A DNA stretch of 6,120 nt from Thermoleophilia bacterium (GTDB taxonomy: Bacteria; Actinomycetota; Thermoleophilia; Gaiellales; Gaiellaceae): positions 1 to 6,120 of the forward strand of contig JACVSB010000115.1 of assembly GCA_014534155.1 (NCBI GenBank), written 5' to 3'. Shown in pieces: positions 1 to 5,789 of the stretch (the stretch's first letter is position 1; every line of letters begins with the position of its first letter). A model generated the notes under the pieces. It was not told the origin of the DNA. It searched no databases and saw only the letters and a list, made by a program, of their open reading frames with translations. Both the position numbers and the translations under genes were made by a program.

Positions 1-416
1 ATCGTGTGGCCGCCCGCGAGGATCGCGCCGGCCTCCTCGACCTTGCGCGCCGCGCCGTCGAGGATCGCCCGGACGGCCGCGAGCGGAAGCTCCTCGGGGA
101 AGGCCGCGACCGAGAGCGCGAGCAGCGGACGCCCGCCCATGGCGAAGACGTCGTTCAGCGCGTTTGCAGCGGCCACTGCGCCGAAGACGGCCGGGTCGTC
201 CAGCATGGGTGGAAAGAAGTCGACCGTGAAGACGAGCGCGCGCTCGTCGTCCAGGCGGTAGACCGCGGCATCGTCCGCCGGGGCGAGCCCGACGAGCAGG
301 TTCTCCGACGAGGCGGCCGCGAAGCCGGCCAGGAGCTCCTCGAGCCGAGCGGCGGGGTACTTGGCGGCGCACCCGCCGCCCGCCTCGAGCGTCGTCAGGC
401 GCCCGGCCGCGCTCAT
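1..416 (-). CDS. selD: Selenide, water dikinase (selenophosphate synthase), N-terminal part; runs off the window
   Basis: SelD makes selenophosphate from selenide and ATP in the cytoplasm; this is the selenium donor for selenocysteine, for selenouridine in tRNA and for selenium-containing molybdenum hydroxylases. The first 138 residues are present. Visible are the catalytic loop GGGCAAKY with Cys16 and Lys19 (matching E. coli Cys17 and Lys20), the ATP/metal-binding DDAAVY at 48-53, TVDFF at 64-68, NALNDVFAMGG at 85-95 (Asn85, Asp89) and AGGHT at 134-138 just before the cut. The catalytic residue is Cys (TGC), not selenocysteine. The ATG at 416 is the only plausible start: it lies 19 bases after the coxM stop, and no in-frame ATG, GTG or TTG occurs in that gap. 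No good Shine-Dalgarno sequence precedes it, so translation may depend on coupling to coxM. The C-terminal two-thirds lie outside the window. Family assignment is firm. Its job in selenium-hydroxylase assembly is inferred from position. Confidence 0.93.
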   Translation of the reverse strand, partial: MSAAGRLTTLEAGGGCAAKYPAARLEELLAGFAAASSENLLVGLAPADDAAVYRLDDERALVFTVDFFPPMLDDPAVFGAVAAANALNDVFAMGGRPLLALSVAAFPEELPLAAVRAILDGAARKVEEAGAILAGGHT

Positions 417-435
417 ACGGCCAGCGTACCGGCGG

Positions 436-1278
436 CTAGCGCGCGAGCGCCTCCTCGAGCGCCCGCCGCACCAGCACGGGCGCGAGATACCTCCGGTACT
501 CGGCGCTCGCGAACGCATCGTCCACCGGGCTCGTTCCCTCGCTCGCCGCTTCGGCCGCGCCGCCCGGGTCGGCGCCGCCCGCGAGCGCGTCCTCGACGGC
601 CCGCGCGCGGAGCGGCGTCGAGCCCATGTTGGTCAGGCCGACGGCCGTCCGGGCCGCCGCGCCGTTCGTCCGCTGCACGAGCGCGGCGACGCCGACGATC
701 GCCCAGTCCTGCGCGCGCGGGTGGAACTTGACGTACGACCAGCCCCCGGCGCCCGTCTTCGGAGCGCGGATCTCCGTCACGATCTCGTCCTGGGCGAGCG
801 CAGGGTCGAAGGTGCCGCGGAAGAACTCGACCGCCGGCGTCGTGCGGACGCCCTCCATGCCGCGGACGACGACGTCGGCCTCCAGCGTCACGAGCACGGT
901 GGGGAGATCCCCCGCGGGGTCGGCGTGCGCGACAGAGCCTCCGATCGTCCCCATGTGGCGCACCTGGGGGTCCCCCACCTCGCCTGCCGCGTGCGCGAGG
1001 AGCGGGCACGCCTCCGCGAGGATCGGGTCGCGGTGAACCTCCTCGTGTGTGACGAGCGCGCCGACCGCGACGCGCTCGCCGTCGTCGCGGACGTAGCGGA
1101 GCTCGTCGACTCCGCCGAGATCGACGAGCACCGAGGGCCGCGCGAAGCGCAGCTTCATGAGCGGCAGGAGCGAATGGCCCCCCGCGAGGAGCTTCGCCTC
1201 CTCGCCGTAGCGGGCGAGGAGCGCGAGCGCGTCCTCGACGGACGTCGCGCGCTCGTACTCGAAGGGTGCCGGGATCAC
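436..1278 (-). CDS. coxM: Molybdenum hydroxylase FAD-binding medium subunit (CoxM/CutM family)
   Basis: This is the flavoprotein subunit of a xanthine oxidase-family enzyme. It takes electrons from the CoxS iron-sulfur clusters onto FAD and passes them to an acceptor. At 280 residues it has the usual length (about 280-290). The N-terminal FAD_binding_5 domain covers about residues 1-170, with the FAD pyrophosphate motifs AGGHSLLPLM at 32-41 and GTIGGSVAHADPAGD at 110-124. The CO_deh_flav_C domain covers about 175-278 (VGLTNMGSTPLRA at 213-225). The GTG start at 1278 overlaps the coxL stop as GTGA and has a GGAGG six bases upstream; the protein then begins MIPAPFEYERA, which fits the family N-terminus. 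It ends with TAG at 436, 19 bases before selD. Being third in S-L-M order agrees with a form II cox cluster. It is an intact M subunit, in contrast to the truncated M-like domain at the other end of the window. Confidence 0.95.
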   Translation of the reverse strand: MIPAPFEYERATSVEDALALLARYGEEAKLLAGGHSLLPLMKLRFARPSVLVDLGGVDELRYVRDDGERVAVGALVTHEEVHRDPILAEACPLLAHAAGEVGDPQVRHMGTIGGSVAHADPAGDLPTVLVTLEADVVVRGMEGVRTTPAVEFFRGTFDPALAQDEIVTEIRAPKTGAGGWSYVKFHPRAQDWAIVGVAALVQRTNGAAARTAVGLTNMGSTPLRARAVEDALAGGADPGGAAEAASEGTSPVDDAFASAEYRRYLAPVLVRRALEEALAR

Positions 1279-3692
1279 GCCGCACCTCCGCTCGCCTCGC
1301 GGAGCGCGCGCCAGACCCGCTCCGGCGTCGCCGGCATGTCCAGGCCCGCGACACCGAGCGGCAGAAGCGCGTCGATGACCGCGTTGATCACGGCCGGTGG
1401 CGAGGCGATCGTGCCCGCCTCGCCGACCCCCTTCACACCCATGGGGTTCGTGCTCGACGGTGTCACCGTACGGTCCGTCCGGTACGAAGGGAGCTCGGCC
1501 GCGGAGGGGATGCGGTAGCTGTGCATCGAGCTCGTGAGCAGGTTCCCCTCCTCGTCGTAGATCGCCTCTTCGTAGAGCGCCTCGGCGATCCCCTGGGCGA
1601 TGCCGCCGTGCACCTGGCCCTCCACGATCATCGGGTTGATCACGTTGCCACAGTCGTCGACACCGACGTAGCGGACGATCTCCACCTCTCCCGTTTCCGT
1701 GTCCACCTCGACGGCGCAGACGTGCGCGCCCGCGGGGAAGGTGAAGTTCGGCGGGTCGTAGACGTGCGTGGCCTCGAGGCCAGGCTCGACGCCCTCGGGG
1801 AGGTCGTGCGCCGTCCACGCCGCGAAGGCCACGTCGGGAATCGTCTGCGCCTTCTCGGGCGCCCCGCGAACCTGGAACTTCCCGTCCCGCCACTCCACGT
1901 CCTCGGGGGCCGCCTCGAGCGCGTGCGCGGCGATCGTCTTCGCCTTCGTCTTCACCTTCTGCGCGGCGTTCCAGAGCGCGATCCCGCCCACGGCGAGGCT
2001 GCGGCTTCCGTACGTGTCCATTCCCAGAGGCGCGACGGCGGTGTCGCCGTGCAGGACCTCCACGTCCTCGAACGCGACGCCGAGCTCGTCGGCGGCGATC
2101 TGGGCCCAAGAGGTCACGTGCCCCTGCCCGTGCGGCGACGTCCCAGTCACGACGGTGACCTTCCCGGTCGGATGGCAGCGGATCGTCGCCGCGTCCCAGC
2201 CTCCCGCGCCGTAGCGGAGCGCCGCGAGCACCTGTGAAGGAGCGAGGCCGCACATCTCGATGTACGTCGAGAGCCCGACGCCGAGCTGCTTGCGCTCGTG
2301 GCGCTCGCGGCGCGCTCGCTGCTCGCCGCGAAGCTCCTCGTAGCCCGCGAGCTCGAGCGCCTTCTCGAGCGACCGGCCGTAGTTTCCGGAGTCGAACTGC
2401 AGCCCCGAGTACATCTCGCGGGGCTCGTCGAACGGGGGTATGAAGTTGAGCCGCCGGACGTCGGCCGGATCCTTTCCCACACGCCGCGCGAGCGTGTCCA
2501 TCGCGCGCTCGATCGCGTAGGTCGCCTCGGGGCGTCCTGCGCCGCGGTACGCGTCGGTCGGGGTGCGGTTGGTGAAGACGCCGGTGCACTCGAAGAAGTA
2601 CGCCTCGGGGTCGTAGACGCCGGCGTAGAGGAAGGCGCCGAGGAGCGGGATCCCCGGCGTGACGAGCTGGAGGTACGCGCCGAAGTCGGCGAGCACATGC
2701 GCCCGCACGCCGAGCAGCTTCCCCTCCTCGGTGGCAGCGAGCTCCATGTCCTGAACGACGCCCCGTCCGTGGATCGTGGCCAGGTAGTTCTCGGACCGCT
2801 CCTCGATCCACTTGACGGGGAGGCGGAGCTTGCGCGCGAGGACGAGGCAGATCGCCTCCTCGGCGTACACGTTCAGCTTCGAGCCGAAGCCGCCCCCCAC
2901 GTCCGGCGCGATCACCCGGAGCTTCGACTCGGGGATCCCGGTCGTCAGGCTCAGGGTCACCTTCGCGATGTGCGGAACCTGCGTCGCCGACCACATCGTG
3001 TACTCGCCCTGCGCCGGTACGGGCTGGACGACGACGCCGCGCGGCTCGATTGCGTTCGGAATGAGACGCGGATGCCGGTAGCGCTCGCGCACCACGACGG
3101 GCGCATCGGAAAAGACGCGGTCGACCTCGCCCCTCGAGAGCGTCCACGTGTAGCAGCGGTTGTCGCCGAAGTCTTCGTGGCACGTCGGCGCGCCGGGGTC
3201 GAGGGCGCGCTCGACGTCGAGCACGGCATCGAGCGGCTCGTAGTCGACCTCCACGGCCTCCGCCGCGTCCTTCGCGGCCGCGCGGGTCGAAGCGGCGACG
3301 ACCGCGACCCCCTCGCCCGCGAAGCGCACCTCGTCCTTGGCGAGCGGCCAGTGGTCCGGCATGCGCGCGTCCTCGTCCGTCGGCGTGGGCCAGGAGCGCG
3401 TGGCGATCGGCCAGGCGCAGGGGAGCGCCGCCTCCCACTCGTCCGCGAGATCCGCGCCCGTGTACACGACGTGCACGCCGGGAAGCGCCCGGGCCGCCTC
3501 GGTCTCGATGCCCCGGATGCGCGCGTGAGCGTAGGGGCTGCGGACGACCGCGACCCAGACCATGCCCGCGACGACGATGTCGTCCACGAACGTCGCCTGG
3601 CCGGTGAGGAGCGCCGGGTCTTCCTTGCGAAGGACGCCGCTCCCGACGTAGCGCGCCCCCTCGCGGGCGATCGCGTCGATCGTCTCCGTCAT
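1275..3692 (-). CDS. coxL: Molybdopterin-binding large (catalytic) subunit, form II CoxL-type molybdenum hydroxylase
   Basis: The 805-residue catalytic subunit carries the Mo-molybdopterin cofactor, where substrate is hydroxylated or oxidised. The first ~150 residues are the a/b hammerhead domain (GVLRKEDPALLTG at 19-31, RSPYAHARI at 51-59). The rest is the Mo-binding region: WSATQVPH at 234-241, PDVGGGFGSK at 263-272, HGQGHVTSWAQIAADELGV at 521-539, and GVGEAG at 755-760, where Glu758 is the family's catalytic glutamate. The active-site loop is AYRGAGR at 381-387, the form II signature. Form I CO dehydrogenase has AYxCSFR, with a Cys that ligates Cu; here Gly384 takes that place. A CO substrate is therefore not supported and the real substrate is unknown (aldehyde, purine or other heterocycle possible). 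The ATG at 3692 is chosen for its AGGAGG eight bases upstream and the MTETIDAIAREGARYVG beginning. It follows coxS by 14 bases, and its stop overlaps the coxM start. No in-frame TGA or frameshift was seen. Confidence 0.95.
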   Translation of the reverse strand: MTETIDAIAREGARYVGSGVLRKEDPALLTGQATFVDDIVVAGMVWVAVVRSPYAHARIRGIETEAARALPGVHVVYTGADLADEWEAALPCAWPIATRSWPTPTDEDARMPDHWPLAKDEVRFAGEGVAVVAASTRAAAKDAAEAVEVDYEPLDAVLDVERALDPGAPTCHEDFGDNRCYTWTLSRGEVDRVFSDAPVVVRERYRHPRLIPNAIEPRGVVVQPVPAQGEYTMWSATQVPHIAKVTLSLTTGIPESKLRVIAPDVGGGFGSKLNVYAEEAICLVLARKLRLPVKWIEERSENYLATIHGRGVVQDMELAATEEGKLLGVRAHVLADFGAYLQLVTPGIPLLGAFLYAGVYDPEAYFFECTGVFTNRTPTDAYRGAGRPEATYAIERAMDTLARRVGKDPADVRRLNFIPPFDEPREMYSGLQFDSGNYGRSLEKALELAGYEELRGEQRARRERHERKQLGVGLSTYIEMCGLAPSQVLAALRYGAGGWDAATIRCHPTGKVTVVTGTSPHGQGHVTSWAQIAADELGVAFEDVEVLHGDTAVAPLGMDTYGSRSLAVGGIALWNAAQKVKTKAKTIAAHALEAAPEDVEWRDGKFQVRGAPEKAQTIPDVAFAAWTAHDLPEGVEPGLEATHVYDPPNFTFPAGAHVCAVEVDTETGEVEIVRYVGVDDCGNVINPMIVEGQVHGGIAQGIAEALYEEAIYDEEGNLLTSSMHSYRIPSAAELPSYRTDRTVTPSSTNPMGVKGVGEAGTIASPPAVINAVIDALLPLGVAGLDMPATPERVWRALREASGGAA
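1279..1289 (-). promoter_or_regulatory. Ribosome binding site of coxM, deciding its GTG start
   Basis: GGAGG at 1289-1285 sits six bases before the GTG at 1278, within the final codons of coxL. Together with the GTGA overlap it fixes the start of coxM. Confidence 0.82.
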
Positions 3693-3706
3693 CCCGCTCT
3701 CCTCCT
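3693..3706 (-). promoter_or_regulatory. Ribosome binding site of coxL in the coxS-coxL gap
   Basis: AGGAGG at 3706-3701, eight bases before the ATG at 3692, directly abuts the TAG stop of coxS. It fills the only spacer between the two genes and favours this ATG over upstream in-frame positions, which lie within coxS. Confidence 0.85.
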
Positions 3707-4183
3707 CTACGCGTGCGCGGCGCCGAGCTCGCCGGCAGCCGCCTGGATCGCCTTGACGATGTTCTGGTAGCCGGTGCAGCGGCACATGTTCCCCTCGAGG
3801 CCGTGGCGGATCGCCTCCTCGTCGAGCTCCCCGTCCTCCTGGATCAGCGCCAGCGCCGCCATGATCATCCCTGGGGTGCAGTAGCCGCACTGGAGCGCGT
3901 GCTCCTCCTGGAACGCGCGCTGGAGCGGGTGCATCGATCCGTCAGCGGCGAGCCCCTCGATCGTCGTAACGTCCCGCCCGTCGGCCTGAGCGGCGAGGAC
4001 GCAGCACGACTTCACCGAGCGCCCGTCCAAGAGCACCGTGCACGCGCCGCAGGTCACGGTGTCGCAGCCGACGTTCGTTCCTGTGAGCCCGAGGTCCTCT
4101 CGGAGGAAGTAGACGAGAAGCCGGCGCGGCTCGACGTCCGCTTCGTGCGCGACGCCGTTCACGGACAGGGCGACATGGGTCAC
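3707..4183 (-). CDS. coxS: Molybdenum hydroxylase [2Fe-2S] small subunit (CoxS/CutS family)
   Basis: This subunit carries electrons from the Mo site in CoxL to the FAD in CoxM through two [2Fe-2S] clusters. Its 158 residues match the family. The N-terminal plant-ferredoxin-like domain binds one cluster through Cys40, Cys45, Cys48 ([12 protein letters not shown], 39-50) and Cys60. The C-terminal four-helix domain binds the second through Cys99 and Cys102 ([10 protein letters not shown], 97-106) and Cys134 and Cys136 (NMCRCTGY, 132-139). All eight ligands are present. Val43 in the first loop is unusual, since Ser or Gly is more common there, and Cys61 beside ligand Cys60 is extra. The start is GTG at 4183, because the nearby ATG is out of frame. 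AAGGAGG lies five bases upstream and the GTG overlaps the coxG stop as GTGA. The product is cytoplasmic, with no export signal. Confidence 0.96.
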   Translation of the reverse strand: MTHVALSVNGVAHEADVEPRRLLVYFLREDLGLTGTNVGCDTVTCGACTVLLDGRSVKSCCVLAAQADGRDVTTIEGLAADGSMHPLQRAFQEEHALQCGYCTPGMIMAALALIQEDGELDEEAIRHGLEGNMCRCTGYQNIVKAIQAAAGELGAAHA

Positions 4184-4767
4184 GCTTCCCTCCTTCTGAC
4201 AAGGCGGACGAGGGCGCGCCGCAGCGCGCCGGCGAGGAGCGAGAAGGCGGAGATCGGCTTGGCCGGAGGGGGCGCGGGTGCCGCGACGAGCTCTCCGCTC
4301 ACCGCGGCCTCCGTCTCGGACGGCGGCTCGAGCTGCGAGGCGAGGCAGTCGGCGAACTGGCGCACGAGCTGGGACGAGACGTCCTCGACCATCCCGCGCC
4401 CGTACTGGGCGACCGGTCCCGAGAGCGTCAAATCGGTCGAAATCTCCACGCGCGTCCCCCCGTCGACCGGCGCGAGCGTCGAGACGATCGTCGCCTGGCC
4501 GCCGCCGCGGCCGCGGGTCTCGCGAGCACGCGCGGAGAGGACGGCCCGCCCGGCGCTCTCGTCGGCCTCCTCGCGCTTCACGTCCGTGGCGAAGAGGAGG
4601 CTGATCGGCCCGAGCTTCACGCTCATCCTCGCCTTCCAGTTCGACTCGTCCACGACCTCGGTCAACTCAGTGCCCGGCATGCAGGGGATGACGCGCGGCA
4701 CGTCCATGAGGAGGTCCCACGCCCGTTCCGGCGGTGCGCCGACCTCGAACGCGTTCTCGAGCTTCAC
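4180..4767 (-). CDS. coxG: CoxG-family SRPBCC protein with basic amphipathic C-terminal tail
   Basis: CoxG proteins work with molybdenum CO dehydrogenase-family enzymes. Studies in carboxydotrophs link CoxG to membrane attachment of the enzyme, and more recent mycobacterial work links it to passing quinone to the enzyme. The 195 residues have two parts. Residues 1-147 are the SRPBCC (COXG, PF06240-type) ligand-binding fold, with [13 protein letters not shown] at 11-23, [10 protein letters not shown] at 26-35 and [14 protein letters not shown] at 117-130. After a Pro/Ala-rich linker (about 148-170), residues 171-195 form a helix with hydrophobic faces and about seven arginines, suited to lie on the inner membrane surface. 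The GTG start at 4767 overlaps the xdhC stop as GTGA and has GGAGG four bases upstream. The stop overlaps the coxS start. Family assignment is strong. Quinone delivery for a form II enzyme is inferred. Confidence 0.9.
   Translation of the reverse strand: MKLENAFEVGAPPERAWDLLMDVPRVIPCMPGTELTEVVDESNWKARMSVKLGPISLLFATDVKREEADESAGRAVLSARARETRGRGGGQATIVSTLAPVDGGTRVEISTDLTLSGPVAQYGRGMVEDVSSQLVRQFADCLASQLEPPSETEAAVSGELVAAPAPPPAKPISAFSLLAGALRRALVRLVRRREA
4184..4195 (-). promoter_or_regulatory. Ribosome binding site of coxS, deciding its GTG start
   Basis: AAGGAGG at 4195-4189, five bases before the GTG at 4183, lies inside the last codons of coxG. It is the strongest Shine-Dalgarno match in the window and supports the GTG start; the nearby ATG at 4178 is out of frame. 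Confidence 0.85.
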
Positions 4768-5789
4768 GCCGCCTCCGCCCGCTCGCGCCTCGCCTTCGCC
4801 CGTCCGCGCGTCGTCTGCACGATCTCGGCAGCGACGGCGACGGCGACCTCCTCGGGCGTCCGCGCGCCGATCGGAAGCCCGACGGGGGCGTGCACGCGCG
4901 CGAGCGCCGCATCGGAGACGCCGCGCTCGCGCAGACGCCGCTCCCGCTCCTCGGTCGTCCTCCGGCTGCCCATCGCCCCGATGTAGCCGGCCGGCGTGGC
5001 GAGCGCCTGCTCGAGCAGCGGAACGTCGAACTTGTGGTCGTGCGTGAGGACGACCACGGCGGTGCGCTCGTCCACCGGGGCCTGGGCAAGAAACCGATCC
5101 GGCCACTCGACGACGAGCTCGTCCACCTCGGGGAAGCGCTCGCGCGTCACGAACTTCGAGCGCGCGTCGCAGACCGTCACGCGGTACCCGAGGAAGCGGC
5201 CGACCTCCGCGACCGCCGCCGCGTGGTCCACCGCGCCGAACACGTACATCGCCGGGCGCGGCGCGAACGAGGAGACGAAGACCTCGTCCTCGCCGACGGA
5301 GACGAGCCCCGTCTCGCCCCGCTCCAGCATCCGCCGAGCCGCGTCGCCCAGGGCGCCGTCTCCGTCGCCGCCGGGGTCGACGAGCCGCTGCGCACCCGCC
5401 TGTGGCCCGGCAACGGGGACGACGAGAGCAACGGGGCGCTCGCGCCGGACCGCCTCCGCAAGCGGGGCCACGAGGTCGGGCTGGAGCGCGTCCACGAAGA
5501 TCTGCACGGTTCCCCCGCACGGGAGCCCCACCTCGAACGCCTCCTCGTCGGCGATCCCGTACGTGAGGAGGCGCGGCGGCCCGCCCGCGAGCACGGCGCG
5601 GGCCTCCTCGTACACCGCCGGCTCGACACAGCCCCCGGTGACCGAGCCCGCGACCTCGCCGCGCTCGTTCACGGCGAGCGCGGCTCCGGGGTCGCGGGGC
5701 GCCGAGCGGCGAGTGGCGACGACCGTCGCCGTCGCCACTCGAACAGGCTCGGCGACCCACCGCTCGAGCGTGTCGAGGATGTCCTTCAC
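4764..5789 (-). CDS. xdhC: XdhC/CoxI-family molybdenum cofactor maturation and insertion protein
   Basis: XdhC proteins bind Mo-molybdopterin, protect it while its terminal ligand is replaced (sulfuration), and insert it into the apo-hydroxylase. They are not part of the final enzyme. The 341 residues fit the family. The N-terminal XdhC/CoxI domain has GSVTGGCVEPAV at 48-59 (Cys54) and GLPCGGTVQIFV at 88-99 (Cys91), the two conserved cysteine motifs. The C-terminal Rossmann domain has FGAVDHAA at 184-191 in place of the common GAGHVA, CDAR at 207-210, THDHKFD at 249-255 and YIGAMGSRRTTEER at 269-282. The start is GTG at 5789, overlapping the upstream stop as GTGA, with only a weak GGGAG ten bases away, so it is probably translationally coupled. 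The protein begins MKDILDTLERWVAEP, typical of the family. If the enzyme uses selenium, this protein or a YqeB-like one outside the window would be the candidate to present the cofactor for selenium insertion; that is inference. Confidence 0.94.
   Translation of the reverse strand: MKDILDTLERWVAEPVRVATATVVATRRSAPRDPGAALAVNERGEVAGSVTGGCVEPAVYEEARAVLAGGPPRLLTYGIADEEAFEVGLPCGGTVQIFVDALQPDLVAPLAEAVRRERPVALVVPVAGPQAGAQRLVDPGGDGDGALGDAARRMLERGETGLVSVGEDEVFVSSFAPRPAMYVFGAVDHAAAVAEVGRFLGYRVTVCDARSKFVTRERFPEVDELVVEWPDRFLAQAPVDERTAVVVLTHDHKFDVPLLEQALATPAGYIGAMGSRRTTEERERRLRERGVSDAALARVHAPVGLPIGARTPEEVAVAVAAEIVQTTRGRAKARRERAEAA
4768..4776 (-). promoter_or_regulatory. Ribosome binding site of coxG, deciding its GTG start
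   Basis: GGAGG at 4776-4772, four bases before the GTG at 4767, lies inside the end of xdhC. The spacing is short but usable, and the SRPBCC fold begins immediately ([16 protein letters not shown]), which supports this start. Confidence 0.75.

Noticed and set aside
417..435. A terminator or promoter between coxM and selD
   Set aside because: The gap is only 19 bases, has no U-tract after a hairpin and no recognisable -10/-35 pair, so selD is taken as part of the same transcript.
361..1518. Long open frame on the plus strand opposite coxM and the end of coxL
   Set aside because: Its protein is a low-complexity Arg/Ala/Asp mixture without family motifs, and the opposite strand encodes a complete M subunit with a good ribosome binding site. 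Extreme G+C content makes stop codons rare in antisense frames.
1275..3692. Annotation as aerobic CO dehydrogenase (form I)
   Set aside because: The loop is AYRGAGR and not AYxCSFR, and the gene order is S-L-M and not M-S-L.
2298..3770. About 490-codon plus-strand open frame opposite coxL, and similar ones at 3713-5047 and 4734-5879
   Set aside because: Compositional shadows of coxL, coxS, coxG and xdhC. They have no recognisable domain and their ends cross real gene borders.
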